From: CBDBCU01 sp965242615
Lineage (GTDB): Bacteria > Chloroflexota > Dehalococcoidia > Lucifugimonadales > UBA3495
DNA length: 64,000 bases
Assembly: GCA_965242615.1 (NCBI GenBank)
Contig: CBDESR010000005.1
Coordinates: 744,001 to 808,000, forward strand
Direction: 5' to 3'
The position numbers were made by a program, and so were the translations under genes. The notes beneath the pieces are model-generated. The model saw nothing but the letters and a program-made list of their open reading frames with translations. It made no database searches and had not been told where the DNA came from. Below are positions 17,525-28,652 of this stretch, one piece after another. Position 1 is the first letter of the stretch; every line of letters begins with the position of its first letter.

Positions 17525-17777
17525 AATCTGCCGGTTCTACGGAATCATTATTCGGATCTATTTCCGAGACCACGGGCCGGCGCATTTCCACGCTTGGTAC
17601 AGTGGCGACGAGGCGGTCATCGACATTGAAACTGCTGCGGTATTGGGTGGACGTTTGCCATCTCGGGCGCAAAATCTGGTCGTCGAATGGGCTTTGTTGC
17701 ACCGGAACGATTTGCTCGCGGCTTGGCAGCGGGCGCAAAACTTTGAGCAGCCCGGTAAAATCGCTCCCTTGGAGTAA
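17517..17777 (+). CDS. DUF4160 protein, likely half of a toxin-antitoxin pair
   Basis: 86 residues matching DUF4160: GIIIRIYFRDHGPAHFHAWY then EAVIDIETAAVLGG and a C-terminal helix WALLHRNDLLAAWQRA. The conserved HxPxHxHA-type motif is intact (HGPAHFHA). Overlap with the DUF2442 gene implies coupled expression. Which partner is toxic is not established here. Confidence 0.82.
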   Translation: MPEICRFYGIIIRIYFRDHGPAHFHAWYSGDEAVIDIETAAVLGGRLPSRAQNLVVEWALLHRNDLLAAWQRAQNFEQPGKIAPLE

Positions 17778-18001
17778 TCCCCCACCCGCCGCGTCACCCG
17801 CTGCTGGTCCAGATACTCCGGCAGCGGCGGAATGTATTTGCGGCTGGTGTCAAATAGCGTCTCCATTCCCGCATATCTATACACGATAGCCCCGGCCCTT
17901 TCCCGTACCCGAATCCGCCCGCCCCTTGCCTAACCCGCCCCGGCGTATATAATAACTCCCAAATCCCGGCAACCCCAACCCCACCAAGGAGGCTTACCAA
18001 A

Positions 18002-19372
18002 ATGGGTGCTACCCAAACCATCGCCAACTGGATTGTCACCACCAACTACGAGGACATCCCCCCGGAAGCCCTCCGCGTCGCCAACGAATCCTGCTTCGAC
18101 CTCCTCGGCGTCATCCTCGCCGGCTCCGCCCAGCCCGTCGGCGAAATCATCCAGCAGTATGTGGACGACAGCGGCGGCTCCGCCCAAGCCACCGTCCTGG
18201 CTTCCGGCTTGCAAACCTCCCTCGCCAACGCCGCCCTCGCCAACGGCACTATGGGCCACGCCCTCGACTACGACGACTTCGGCGGCTTCGGCCATCCCAC
18301 CGTCGCCATCTTTCCCGCCCTCCTCGCCCTCGGCGAAAATATCCACGCCACCGGCCGCGACCTCCTCGCCGCCTACGTTATCGGCTGCGAACTCGGCCTC
18401 GCCCTCCAGCACGCCACCAAATACCACCAAATGGAACGCGGCTTCCACAGCACCGCCGTTATCGGCCGCATGGCCGCCACCGCCGCCTGCGCCAAACTCC
18501 TCAACCTCGACGAACAGCAAACCATTACCGCCCTCGGCATCGCCGGCTCCATGGCCAGCGGCGTCATCCACAACTTCGGCACCATGACCAAACCCCTCCA
18601 CGCCGGCCTCACCTGCCGCGACGCCGTAACCGCCGCCCAACTGGCCCAGCGCGGCTTTACCGCCGGCCAGCAGATTTTCGAGCATCCCCTCGGCTTTACC
18701 ACCCCCATCCTCGGCGAAGGCATCTACGACCTCAACCAAATGGCGGCAAACCTCGGCAACCCCTTCCGCGTCCAGGATGCCCTCATCATCAAAAAGTATC
18801 CCTGCTGCGGCGGCAACCACGCCATGCTCGACAGCCTGTTCAGCCTGATGCGCGAGCATAACTTCACTTGGGACGATGTGGCCCACGCCGAAGTGGACCA
18901 GTCCTACCTCTCCATCGTGATGCTCTACCCCGAACCCGACGACGCCCTCAAAGGCAAGTTCAGCGCCAAGTACAATGTCGCCGCCGCCCTCGTCGACGGC
19001 GAAATCGCCATCGACACCTTCACCGACGAAAAAATCGCCTCCCCGGAAATGCAGGCGGCCATGGACAAGGTAACTACCCGCGTCTTTTCCAAGTGGGAGG
19101 AGGGTTCCGGCGAAGTCCTCAAAGGCTTGCCCGTGCGGATTACCCTCAAGGACGGCCGCTCTTTCGAGCATATCACCGACCGGGATATGATCCTCGGCGG
19201 CGCCAAAAACCCCTGGGGCTTTGACAGCATCAAAGGCAAATTCCAGGTCAACGCCGCCCTGGCCCTGGCCCGGGAACAAGTCGCCGCAACTATGGAAACC
19301 TGGGCCGACATCGGCGCCGTAACCGACCTCCCCAACGCCATCCAAACCACCCTCGTCGGCGCCAGCAAATAA
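18002..19372 (+). CDS. MmgE/PrpD family protein
   Basis: A 456-residue PrpD-superfamily protein with HALDYDDFGGFGHPT (active-site motif DDxxxxxxHP) near residue 90 and YPCCGGNHAMLDSLF in the C-terminal half. AAGGAGG precedes the ATG and TATAAT lies about 50 bases upstream, so it is an independent unit closed by a hairpin at 19385-19419. Substrate unknown; the gene neighbourhood gives no pathway. Confidence 0.9.
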   Translation: MGATQTIANWIVTTNYEDIPPEALRVANESCFDLLGVILAGSAQPVGEIIQQYVDDSGGSAQATVLASGLQTSLANAALANGTMGHALDYDDFGGFGHPTVAIFPALLALGENIHATGRDLLAAYVIGCELGLALQHATKYHQMERGFHSTAVIGRMAATAACAKLLNLDEQQTITALGIAGSMASGVIHNFGTMTKPLHAGLTCRDAVTAAQLAQRGFTAGQQIFEHPLGFTTPILGEGIYDLNQMAANLGNPFRVQDALIIKKYPCCGGNHAMLDSLFSLMREHNFTWDDVAHAEVDQSYLSIVMLYPEPDDALKGKFSAKYNVAAALVDGEIAIDTFTDEKIASPEMQAAMDKVTTRVFSKWEEGSGEVLKGLPVRITLKDGRSFEHITDRDMILGGAKNPWGFDSIKGKFQVNAALALAREQVAATMETWADIGAVTDLPNAIQTTLVGASK

Positions 19373-19384
19373 CCCAACCACAGC

Positions 19385-19419
19385 GGGGGCACCGCAGCAT
19401 TTACTGTTGCGGCACCCCC
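19385..19419 (+). terminator. Hairpin after PrpD gene
   Basis: GGGGGCACCGCA (19385-19396) pairs with 19408-19419 with two central mismatches. Little T-run follows. Confidence 0.5.
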
Positions 19420-19462
19420 TACTACTGGTTAGATAAGCCCGTTAGGGAAACAGGAGATTGAA

Positions 19463-19966
19463 ATGGAAGCGGCCGAGTTGTTTGAGAACGCTATGGCGTG
19501 TCTAAAGGAAAACTACGGAGAATTCCGGTTCTTTAAGGAGCGGGATGTAGTCGAGCAGGTGGAAATCCTGATCAATCGGGAGATTGAAAACTCCCGATTG
19601 CCGTATCGCGTGGAGTTGGAATACTCCCTATTGCTGTCCACCCGTGCCGACTTGGTGATTTTTAATGCCTTCGGGTCGACGGAAGTGGCCGCCGAGTTCA
19701 AGTACGAACCTACCCGCGACCGAAGGACGGATCGCGGCGGCGACATTCGCCCCACCAAGTTTCCGGTAGTGGACGACTGGAACAATGTTGAAAAAGATAT
19801 TCAGCGTATCCAACAGTATGTTGAGGAGCAGAAGGTCAAATCTGCTTACTCTATATTGGTAGATGAAGGTGGACATTTCCATTGGCGGAAACCTTTTCCG
19901 GGCAGCGAATGGATAGATTGGGGCCACGGCCGTTGGGTTCTCTGGTCGCAGGCAAGCCGGGACTAG
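19463..19966 (+). CDS. PD-(D/E)XK nuclease-fold hypothetical protein
   Basis: 167 residues, family not recognised. The stretch ADLVIFNAFGSTEVAAEFKYE gives Asp63 and Glu78-Phe-Lys80 in the spacing of the PD-(D/E)XK core, preceded by two helices. Then comes a helical segment (NNVEKDIQRIQQYVEEQ) and a Trp-rich end (EWIDWGHGRWVLWSQ). A GGAGA ribosome site precedes the ATG. It converges with the PIN gene with a four-base overlap. Nuclease activity is inference from the motif alone. Confidence 0.6.
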   Translation: MEAAELFENAMACLKENYGEFRFFKERDVVEQVEILINREIENSRLPYRVELEYSLLLSTRADLVIFNAFGSTEVAAEFKYEPTRDRRTDRGGDIRPTKFPVVDDWNNVEKDIQRIQQYVEEQKVKSAYSILVDEGGHFHWRKPFPGSEWIDWGHGRWVLWSQASRD

Positions 19967-20424
19967 CTACCCCCGCCTGCCAACTCCTCATAAATCCGCA
20001 AAAACGCCCCCGCATCAACTATCCCCGTCCCCCGAAACTCTCCCAAAACCAGCAAATCCCTATCCCCGGTGACCAGATAATCGGCATTGCACTCCAAACA
20101 GCACTCCAGGATACGGTCATCATCAGCGTCCCGGCACACGCCCTCCACCACAACAGTTGGGTGAATGATGTTGACCCACTGGCGAAAGCGGCCGACCGCA
20201 GCTTCCACCCGTTGCTGTCCCCAGCCAAACTTGTCGCCCTGCAAAATCCGCTCAACCTCGCCCAAAATAAACGGCGAAGTATAAGCTGCCACATCCCCGC
20301 CCTCGCCCAAAGCCATAACCCTTCGCGGAGTTCCACCAAAGCGCAGACCGGAAATAACGACGTTGGCGTCCAAGACTACCCTAATCGTCCCGTCCCCACC
20401 GGCGCGACTTAGCCCTGCTCTCAT
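19963..20424 (-). CDS. PIN-domain toxin
   Basis: 153 residues of the COG1569-type PIN family: IRVVLDANVVISGL carries the first acidic residue, LGEVERIL the conserved Glu, and DADDDRILECCLEC with ADYLVTGDRDLL the remaining acids. Such proteins cleave RNA as VapC-like toxins. The ATG overlaps the upstream antitoxin-like gene by 44 bases, so translation is probably coupled. A shorter product starting near TIRVVLD is possible. Confidence 0.85.
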   Translation of the reverse strand: MRAGLSRAGGDGTIRVVLDANVVISGLRFGGTPRRVMALGEGGDVAAYTSPFILGEVERILQGDKFGWGQQRVEAAVGRFRQWVNIIHPTVVVEGVCRDADDDRILECCLECNADYLVTGDRDLLVLGEFRGTGIVDAGAFLRIYEELAGGGS

Positions 20425-21004
20425 CGATAATCCTCTGCAACTCCTCCTCGGTCATGCCCATTTCCTGCCAGCGTTGCTCCCCGTACTCGCAAATGGCGTC
20501 CCACTCCCGCAGGGACAAATACCGCTCCACAATCCCCCGCAGCAGCGCGCTGACGCTGACCCCTTCCCGGCCGGCCAGTTCATCCACCCAAGCCGCCAGT
20601 TCCGTATCCAGGCAAGCCGTCAGAGCCAATGCTTTCCCGCCGGCCGGCTTCGCCGCCGCGCCGTTAGACTGGGCCGGCTTTTCCTTGGCCGTACCCTTGA
20701 CCAGCCGCTCCAGCCGGGGCTGCCGGCTCAACGGCGCCGGCCCGTACTCCGCCCGCAGTTCCCCAATCCGCCGCTCCACCGCCGCCGCATCCCAATCGCC
20801 GCCCGCCAAAGCGACTTTCTTGCGGTAGTGGGTCGCCCGCATCCATTCCAAATCGGTCAGAATGGTCGCCACCGCCGCCCGCAGCAGGCCGCTGCGACTG
20901 CCGCCCTCGGCCGCAATCACCCCATCCAGCTCCGCCACCAACGGCGGCGGCAAATAGGTAGTAACGGTAACGCCTTTCCCCCTAACATCAGTCTTGACTT
21001 TCAT
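20381..21004 (-). CDS. Tandem ribbon-helix-helix antitoxin-like protein
   Basis: 207 residues. Two separate segments look like RHH DNA-binding domains: VTVTTYLPPPLVAELDGVI followed by RSGLLRAAVATIL (about 12-55), and LTACLDTELAAWVDELAG followed by SVSALLRGIVERYL (about 128-170). They are joined by a Lys/Ala-rich linker. The C-terminal tail (TEEELQRIIDESRAK) is antitoxin-like and could bind the PIN toxin. A single-chain RHH pair would replace the usual homodimer. A palindromic site directly upstream of the start is its likely operator. Confidence 0.75.
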   Translation of the reverse strand: MKVKTDVRGKGVTVTTYLPPPLVAELDGVIAAEGGSRSGLLRAAVATILTDLEWMRATHYRKKVALAGGDWDAAAVERRIGELRAEYGPAPLSRQPRLERLVKGTAKEKPAQSNGAAAKPAGGKALALTACLDTELAAWVDELAGREGVSVSALLRGIVERYLSLREWDAICEYGEQRWQEMGMTEEELQRIIDESRAKSRRWGRDD

Positions 21005-21007
21005 ACT

Positions 21008-21043
21008 GTTAACCTTGTTAACCCTGTGTCATATAGGGTTAAC
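21008..21043. promoter_or_regulatory. Palindromic operator of the RHH/PIN pair
   Basis: GTTAACCTT (21008-21016) and GTTAACCCT (21017-21025) are tandem half-sites, and AGGGTTAAC (21035-21043) is the exact inverse of the second. The cluster sits 4-39 bases before the antitoxin ATG on the minus strand, suiting autorepression. Confidence 0.6.
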
Positions 21044-21121
21044 GATGAGTGTTGGATTAGACTACTCCGCCGCATCCTGAACTGGTTGCCGGCCAAACCG
21101 ACAGCCGGCTGAACCGCCCAA

Positions 21122-21550
21122 CTACGGCTCCAGCCGTATGCTGTCCCCTACCTTGATGTCCCCGCCGCTGATGACCATAGTCAAAACGCCCCGCCGATGC
21201 CGCAGATCCTCCCGCAGCCCCATCCGAATGGCGTCCATCTTGCCGCACGGTTCACACTCCCCCACCACCTCCAGCGTAACCGCGTCCCCCACGAAAAACA
21301 CCTGCCCCGGCTGCGCCTGCGCCAAATCCAGCCCGGCCGTAGTGATGTTCTCCTTAATCTGCCCCGGCGCCAACTGGAAATAGTCCAGGGTTTCCTTATC
21401 CATCACCAGCACCTGGCGCGCGTTACCCACCCGGCAGCTGCGGTCGCCCTCCAGCCCCCGGGCCGAAATCGCCGTAGCCGCCGCTACCGGTTCCGACGGC
21501 GTCCCCTTCACCCGGGCCAAATGCAAATTCAATACCGTTCCTTCCTGCAT
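21122..21550 (-). CDS. MOSC-domain protein
   Basis: 142 residues forming one MOSC domain: a GLEGDRSCRVGNARQVLVMD segment, GQIKENITTAGLDL, and the conserved Cys in VGECEPCGKMD. MOSC proteins bind molybdenum cofactor or related sulfur carriers; the stand-alone form is poorly understood. The start has a GGAGAG ribosome site. No moa genes are nearby. Confidence 0.88.
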   Translation of the reverse strand: MQEGTVLNLHLARVKGTPSEPVAAATAISARGLEGDRSCRVGNARQVLVMDKETLDYFQLAPGQIKENITTAGLDLAQAQPGQVFFVGDAVTLEVVGECEPCGKMDAIRMGLREDLRHRRGVLTMVISGGDIKVGDSIRLEP

Positions 21551-21712
21551 AACCGCTCTCCTTCACCGCCCGGCCTTGCCCGCCGCCGGGCTGCCTAAAT
21601 CCCTGATGCCCGCCATTATATAAGCCGGCGGCCGCAATTGCCAATATATGATAATGTAGAGACCCGGCGTATCCGGCCCGGGCTACGGCAAATCCGCAAT
21701 AAGGAAGGGAAA

Positions 21713-22564
21713 ATGTCCGCCAACTATGTCCACACCGAACTGCGGGAGGGCGCGCTGCTGCTGACCCTGCACGACCCGCCCACCCGCAACGCCATCAACC
21801 CGGAAATGGCCCAGGAATTCTTTGCCGCCCTGGAGCAGTTTGCGGATGACCCGGAGCAGCGGGTACTGCTGCTGACCGGCGCGCCGCCGGCCTTCTGCTC
21901 CGGAGCCAATGTGCGCGGGTTCCGCAGCGGCATTGAGCAGCGGGAACAAGCGGCGGCGGATGGTGAAACTCCGTCCCGGCCCTGGGGCAGTATGGAAGCC
22001 CGCTACGCCCGCCCTCTCCCGGCCGAATCCTCCCAAGCCCCGGAAATGGTCTTGTGCTTGCAGGAACAGCAGAAACCCACCATCGCCGCCGTCAACGGCC
22101 CCGCTATCGGCGCCGGAATGGGCTTGGCCTTGGCTTGCGACATTCGCATCGCCGGGGAATCGGCCCAATTCTCCGAAGCCTTCTCCCGAATGGGACTAAT
22201 CCCCGCCGATGGCAGCTGCTGGAACCTGCCCCGGCTCATCGGCATCAGCAACACCCTGCTGCTCCAATACACCGGCGACCGCGTTGACGCCACTGACGCC
22301 CGGCACCTCGGCCTCGTCAGCAAGGTAGTCCCCGACGCCGACCTGCCCAACGCCGCCATGGAACTGGCCGCCCGCTTGGCCCAAGGCGCGTCCCGTTCCC
22401 AAGCTCTGATTAAATACCTGGTGCGTCAGGGAATGAACCAAACCTTCCGGGAACACCTCGAACTGGCCCATGTCGCCCAGGAACAAGCCCGCGCCACCGC
22501 CGACCACAAAGAAGCGGTAGCCGCCTTCCTGGAAAAGCGCCCGCCGGTATTTAAGGGGGGGTAG
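21713..22564 (+). CDS. Enoyl-CoA hydratase/isomerase family protein
   Basis: A 283-residue crotonase-fold protein. The first oxyanion loop is FCSGANVRGF, the second PTIAAVNGPAIGAGMGLALAC. A catalytic-type acid lies in FSEAFSRMGLIPADG. An insertion after the first loop (about residues 70-110) lengthens it beyond the usual 260. The start follows AAGGAAGGG. The CoA substrate is undetermined; it may hydrate or isomerise acyl-CoAs in catabolism. Confidence 0.88.
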   Translation: MSANYVHTELREGALLLTLHDPPTRNAINPEMAQEFFAALEQFADDPEQRVLLLTGAPPAFCSGANVRGFRSGIEQREQAAADGETPSRPWGSMEARYARPLPAESSQAPEMVLCLQEQQKPTIAAVNGPAIGAGMGLALACDIRIAGESAQFSEAFSRMGLIPADGSCWNLPRLIGISNTLLLQYTGDRVDATDARHLGLVSKVVPDADLPNAAMELAARLAQGASRSQALIKYLVRQGMNQTFREHLELAHVAQEQARATADHKEAVAAFLEKRPPVFKGG

Positions 22565-22639
22565 CGGGCATATCAGAAGCGCCGGCATTAGTGTATAATA
22601 ATGCCGGCAATTCCCATTTTCCCAACTATGGAGTCAGTG

Positions 22640-22858
22640 ATGGTGCCAAAAGTAGGCAGCTTGAACTTGGCGGAGGCTCAGCTGAACTCCGAGCTTAAAA
22701 TAATGGTTCTGGAGCAGTTGGTGGAACAACTGCTCCAGAACCAGGCTCGGATGGGGCGGGGTCTGAACATCGATATGAAAGCTATCCAAAATGACGCCCT
22801 GAAAAAGTTGCGGGATAAGTACCCGGACTTGCCCTTCACCTTCGAGGATGACGAATAA
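22640..22858 (+). CDS. Small hypothetical protein
   Basis: 72 residues, mostly helical (LAEAQLNSELKIMVLEQLVEQLL) with an acidic end (FTFEDDE). Not recognised. An upstream ATG at 22628 is possible; 22640 is preferred for the GGAG five bases before it. A TATAAT near 22594 gives it a promoter. The next gene starts two bases after its stop. Confidence 0.6.
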   Translation: MVPKVGSLNLAEAQLNSELKIMVLEQLVEQLLQNQARMGRGLNIDMKAIQNDALKKLRDKYPDLPFTFEDDE

Positions 22859-22860
22859 CC

Positions 22861-23229
22861 GTGGGGCCGATACGCAGTCCTTTGGGGGCTATTGGCGTCA
22901 TACTGGTGGCGTTGGAAGCCGTTTTTGGCGGTACCCTGTTGGCCTTGGATGCCGCGCCGGCTTTGCAGACGATAATGGTTTTAACTATGGTTACCGTCTT
23001 TGCACTGGTCACCCTAGTTGTCCTGTGGATGGTCGTGTATCTGACGCTGAAAAAACCCGGGTTTCTGTTCAACCCCGCCGAAGTTGCCCAACTGAGCGAG
23101 TCCGTCCAGCAGGTAATCTATATTCCGCCAAGAGGCCGGGTATCGTTGCGGGATGAGCCATCGGATAGCCCGGCCGCGGATTCCGGGCTGGATTCCACCT
23201 CGGATGACGACACTCCCCCTAGTCGTTAG
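22861..23229 (+). CDS. Two-helix membrane protein
   Basis: 122 residues starting at GTG, two bases after the previous stop, so probably coupled to it. Two transmembrane helices (about 8-30 and 38-62; VLTMVTVFALVTLVVLWMVVYLTL) are followed by a cytoplasmic Ser/Asp-rich tail. Function unknown. It is the last gene before the 23S promoter. Confidence 0.65.
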   Translation: MGPIRSPLGAIGVILVALEAVFGGTLLALDAAPALQTIMVLTMVTVFALVTLVVLWMVVYLTLKKPGFLFNPAEVAQLSESVQQVIYIPPRGRVSLRDEPSDSPAADSGLDSTSDDDTPPSR

Positions 23230-23291
23230 GCTGATGCTGGACTTCCCACCCCAGCGAAAAATCCAATTTTCAAAATTCCTTGAAATACCCC

Positions 23292-23320
23292 TTGACAGGG
23301 GGGAAAAGTGCGCTTACAAT
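23292..23320 (+). promoter_or_regulatory. Strong promoter of the 23S rRNA unit
   Basis: TTGACA (23292-23297), exactly 17 bases, then TACAAT (23315-23320). It lies about 215 bases before the mature 23S end, with no 16S gene upstream. Confidence 0.8.
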
Positions 23321-23461
23321 CCCTTATTACGGAATTGCGGCGCAACGGCGCGACCAAGCCGGGGCATAACGACCCGGCGGACCGCCCGGATTCGTTGGGA
23401 ACTCCGGCCAGGCCAAAGCGGCGGCCGGGAGATGGCTCAACCGCCCTTTTCCTCCGCACCT

Positions 23462-23535
23462 TAAAAAGAGAATAAGGAACCTTGAAAAAATTGTCCTGAA
23501 AACCTCAAACTGAAAAGTTTGGAGTTCTTAGCGTG

Positions 23536-23540
<5 letters not shown>
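23462..23540 (+). other. Precursor leader and 5' arm of the 23S processing stem
   Basis: Segments here complement the sequence after the 23S gene in the reverse order needed for one long stem. GTTCTTAGCGTGGGTCAAAT pairs with 26615-26634, TTGTCCTGAAAACC with the region at 26656-26670, and AAGGAACCTTGA with 26673-26697. This is the expected RNase III substrate of a 23S precursor made without 16S. Confidence 0.75.
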
Positions 23541-26622
<3,082 letters not shown>

Positions 26623-26713
26623 ACGCCAAGAACTTCAAACCGGGTTTGACCCCGGTTTCAGGACAATTGCTCAAGGTTTCTTGTTCCTTTTCCTTTCTTT
26701 TCCTCACTAACGG

Positions 26714-26788
26714 CGCGGGGTGGAGCAGTGGCAGCTCGTCGGGCTCATAACCCGAAGGTCGCAGGTTCGAATCCTGCCCCCGCTACCA
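26714..26788 (+). tRNA. Initiator tRNA-fMet (CAT)
   Basis: A 75-base cloverleaf with anticodon CAT in CTCATAA and encoded CCA. Initiator hallmarks are all present: the first pair C1-T72 is mismatched, three consecutive G-C pairs flank the anticodon loop (GGG/CCC), and A11 is present in the D stem. It lies 92 bases after the 23S gene with only a terminator behind it, so it is probably cotranscribed with 23S rRNA. Confidence 0.96.
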
Positions 26789-26800
26789 AACGGAAAGCTG

Positions 26801-26828
26801 AACCAACCCGGCTATAGCCGGGTTGGTT
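26801..26828 (+). terminator. Terminator of the 23S-tRNA unit
   Basis: AACCAACCCGGC (26801-26812) and its perfect complement (26817-26828) enclose TATA. The TTTT at 26827-26830 overlaps the stem's end. Confidence 0.85.
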
Positions 26829-26853
26829 TTCTAATTTGCCGGAGGAGTCGGCA

Positions 26854-27564
26854 ATGGATACCCCCTTGCACCGCGACATTATCAAAACCTTGGCCAAGCA
26901 TTATGACCGGCCCTTGATGCGCCGCGGCTATCGCAGCGATTATGTCGCGGGAATGGTGGTTCACGCCTTGGGCGCGGAATGGCGCTGGTGCAGCCTGGAC
27001 TGGACCGGGAAACCCTGGGACTTGGAGCGCAATGATGGCGTCCGGGTAATCGTCAAGCAGGCGGCGGCGCTGCAACCCGAGGACAGCGAGGAGGAAACGC
27101 CCCAAGCCAGAACTCCGGTCTTTGCCATTGCCCCTTTGCGGGAGCAGTCAGCTAACGGATCTAAAGGCGGAGACCCGGAGGGCTACCCGCCCGGCCGCCC
27201 GGCCGATGTCTATGTCTTTGCTTGGCACCCGGAAACCGACTTGGATCGGGCTGACCAACGTTGCCCCGACCAGTGGCGGTTTTTCGTAATTCCGGAGTTC
27301 CGGCTGACGGAACGCCATCCGACGCAGAAAACCATCCGGCTGCCGCCCCTTTCCAAAATGGCAGAGGTGGTATCCTATGCCGGTCTGTCAGCCGCTGTGG
27401 ACACGGCTCTGTCTAAAGTCCCGTATCTGAAAGCCAGCGTGATGACGACGGAGGATGAGGCACTTTGCTACGCCACTGACGAAATTCTGGAACAGGTGCG
27501 TCAAGGTAAAATGCGGGTCTATTCGTCAGAGGAAGTGAGGGCGTATCTTGGCTTGGAGGATTGA
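26854..27564 (+). CDS. Nuclease-like/antitoxin fusion, unit 1
   Basis: 236 residues. The N-terminal part (about 1-200) is paralogous to 27924-28652: WDLERNDGVRVIVKQAAALQ aligns with that gene's D-E-X-K region, but the acidic residue is replaced (Asp56, Ile66, Lys68). Shared blocks are VYVFAWHPETD and QWRFFVIPEFRLTERH. The C-terminal 25 residues (EQVRQGKMRVYSSEEVRAYLGLED) look like the toxin-binding end of RelB/StbD-type antitoxins. The RelE-like toxin starts inside its 3' end (17-base overlap). An inactive nuclease domain fused to an antitoxin tail is my reading; no named family was recognised. Confidence 0.65.
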   Translation: MDTPLHRDIIKTLAKHYDRPLMRRGYRSDYVAGMVVHALGAEWRWCSLDWTGKPWDLERNDGVRVIVKQAAALQPEDSEEETPQARTPVFAIAPLREQSANGSKGGDPEGYPPGRPADVYVFAWHPETDLDRADQRCPDQWRFFVIPEFRLTERHPTQKTIRLPPLSKMAEVVSYAGLSAAVDTALSKVPYLKASVMTTEDEALCYATDEILEQVRQGKMRVYSSEEVRAYLGLED

Positions 27565-27811
27565 ATATACTGACCAAGCCCAAGCTCAGATTGACCGTCT
27601 GGACCGGCCCGTGGCGCAGCGCATTGCCAACTATCTGGAACGGCGTGTTGCCATTCTGGAAAACCCTCGACAAGCGGGGAAAGCATTGCAAGGCCGACCC
27701 CGCCGGTGGGTTTATCGAGTGGGCGACTACCGGGTTATCTGCGAGATTCAGGATGACCGCTTGGTTGTGCTGGTGGTACAAGTAGGCCACCGTAGCCGGG
27801 TGTATCGCTAA
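27548..27811 (+). CDS. RelE/ParE-like toxin, unit 1
   Basis: An 87-residue RelE-fold toxin: WRIEYTDQAQAQIDRLD (first strand and helix), ENPRQAGKALQG, then RWVYRVGDYRVICEIQDD and a last strand VVQVGHRSRVYR, typical of mRNA interferases in the YafQ/RelE group. The start is TTG within the antitoxin's last codons; 17 bases overlap, exactly as in unit 2. The last 90 bases are nearly identical to the unit 2 toxin. Confidence 0.88.
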   Translation: MAWRIEYTDQAQAQIDRLDRPVAQRIANYLERRVAILENPRQAGKALQGRPRRWVYRVGDYRVICEIQDDRLVVLVVQVGHRSRVYR

Positions 27812-27834
27812 CCGGCGGAAACCGTCTCCTCGCC

Positions 27835-27901
27835 ATCCCCCAAAACCTGCTATACTATTCCCCATTCCCAACTAACCTATCCGGCCGGCGTTCAACCGGC
27901 C
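27835..27901 (+). repeat. Intergenic repeat with extended -10 promoter, copy 1
   Basis: The block around CCCCAAAACCTGCTATACTAT through GGCCGGCGTTCAACCGGC recurs at 29525-29596. It contains TGCTATACT, an extended -10 hexamer (TATACT 27851-27856), placed to drive unit 2. A short inverted repeat GGCCGG/CCGGCC lies at its end. Confidence 0.7.
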
Positions 27902-27923
27902 GTTGCATCGGCAGAGGCAACTA

Positions 27924-28652
27924 ATGGCAACAAATCCTAGTCCCGCCCAAATCGTCAAAAGTCTGAACAAACGGTTCTACAGCCAGCCGCTGCTGGACAA
28001 CGTCTATCGCGGCGACTATGTGGAAACGCTAATCCTGTTCGCCTTGGGCGACGGTTGGAAAGCGGTTGGCGGTTGGGGTAGTTGGGATTTGGAAAAGGGG
28101 GTTGACGGCGTCCGGGTGGAAGTCAAACAATCGGCGGCCTTGCAACCGCCGCAACCCTGGTACAAACCGGCGGGCGGCCGCAAGGGTTCGCCCGCTTTCA
28201 ACATTGCGCCCAAAACCGGTTACTACACGGACAGCACCGCGGAAGCGGTATGGGTTGGCGTTGACCCGGAGGAGCCAGATTTCATCCGCGCCGCCGACCT
28301 CTACATCTTTGCTTGGCACCCGGAAACTGACCCCAAGATTGCCGACCATCGCCGGGCCGAGCAGTGGCGGTTCTTTGTAGTGCCAGAACATTTGCTGACG
28401 GAACGGCACGGGGCGCAGCAACAAATCAGTCTGAACCCGGTTAAGAAGTTGGCAATGGCGGTGGGCTATGCCGAGTTGGCGGCAACGGTGGCGGCCGCGG
28501 CGGCCGAATTGCCTTACTGGAAAGCCGATATAGGGCGGCAGGATGCGGCGGATTACTACGCAGCCGCCGCGGTTATGGAGCGGGTGCGGCAGGGCAAGGA
28601 ACGGGTGTATTCCAGCGCGGAGGTTATGGCTAAACTTGGCATGGACCGTTGA
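27924..28652 (+). CDS. Nuclease-like/antitoxin fusion, unit 2
   Basis: 242 residues, paralogue of the unit 1 protein. Here the nuclease-like motif is complete: Asp55 in SWDLEKG and Glu66-Val-Lys68 in VRVEVKQSAALQ, in PD-(D/E)XK spacing. Further shared blocks are LYIFAWHPETD and QWRFFVVPEHLLTERHG. The tail MERVRQGKERVYSSAEVMAKLGMD resembles an antitoxin C-terminus and its last codons contain the TTG start of the second toxin. Whether it cuts nucleic acid or only neutralises the toxin is unknown. Confidence 0.65.
   Translation: MATNPSPAQIVKSLNKRFYSQPLLDNVYRGDYVETLILFALGDGWKAVGGWGSWDLEKGVDGVRVEVKQSAALQPPQPWYKPAGGRKGSPAFNIAPKTGYYTDSTAEAVWVGVDPEEPDFIRAADLYIFAWHPETDPKIADHRRAEQWRFFVVPEHLLTERHGAQQQISLNPVKKLAMAVGYAELAATVAAAAAELPYWKADIGRQDAADYYAAAAVMERVRQGKERVYSSAEVMAKLGMDR

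Noticed and set aside
26714..26788. tRNA-fMet as the attachment site of an integrated island
   Set aside because: I looked for a second copy of the tRNA 3' end and for an integrase between 26.8 and 38 kb and found neither.
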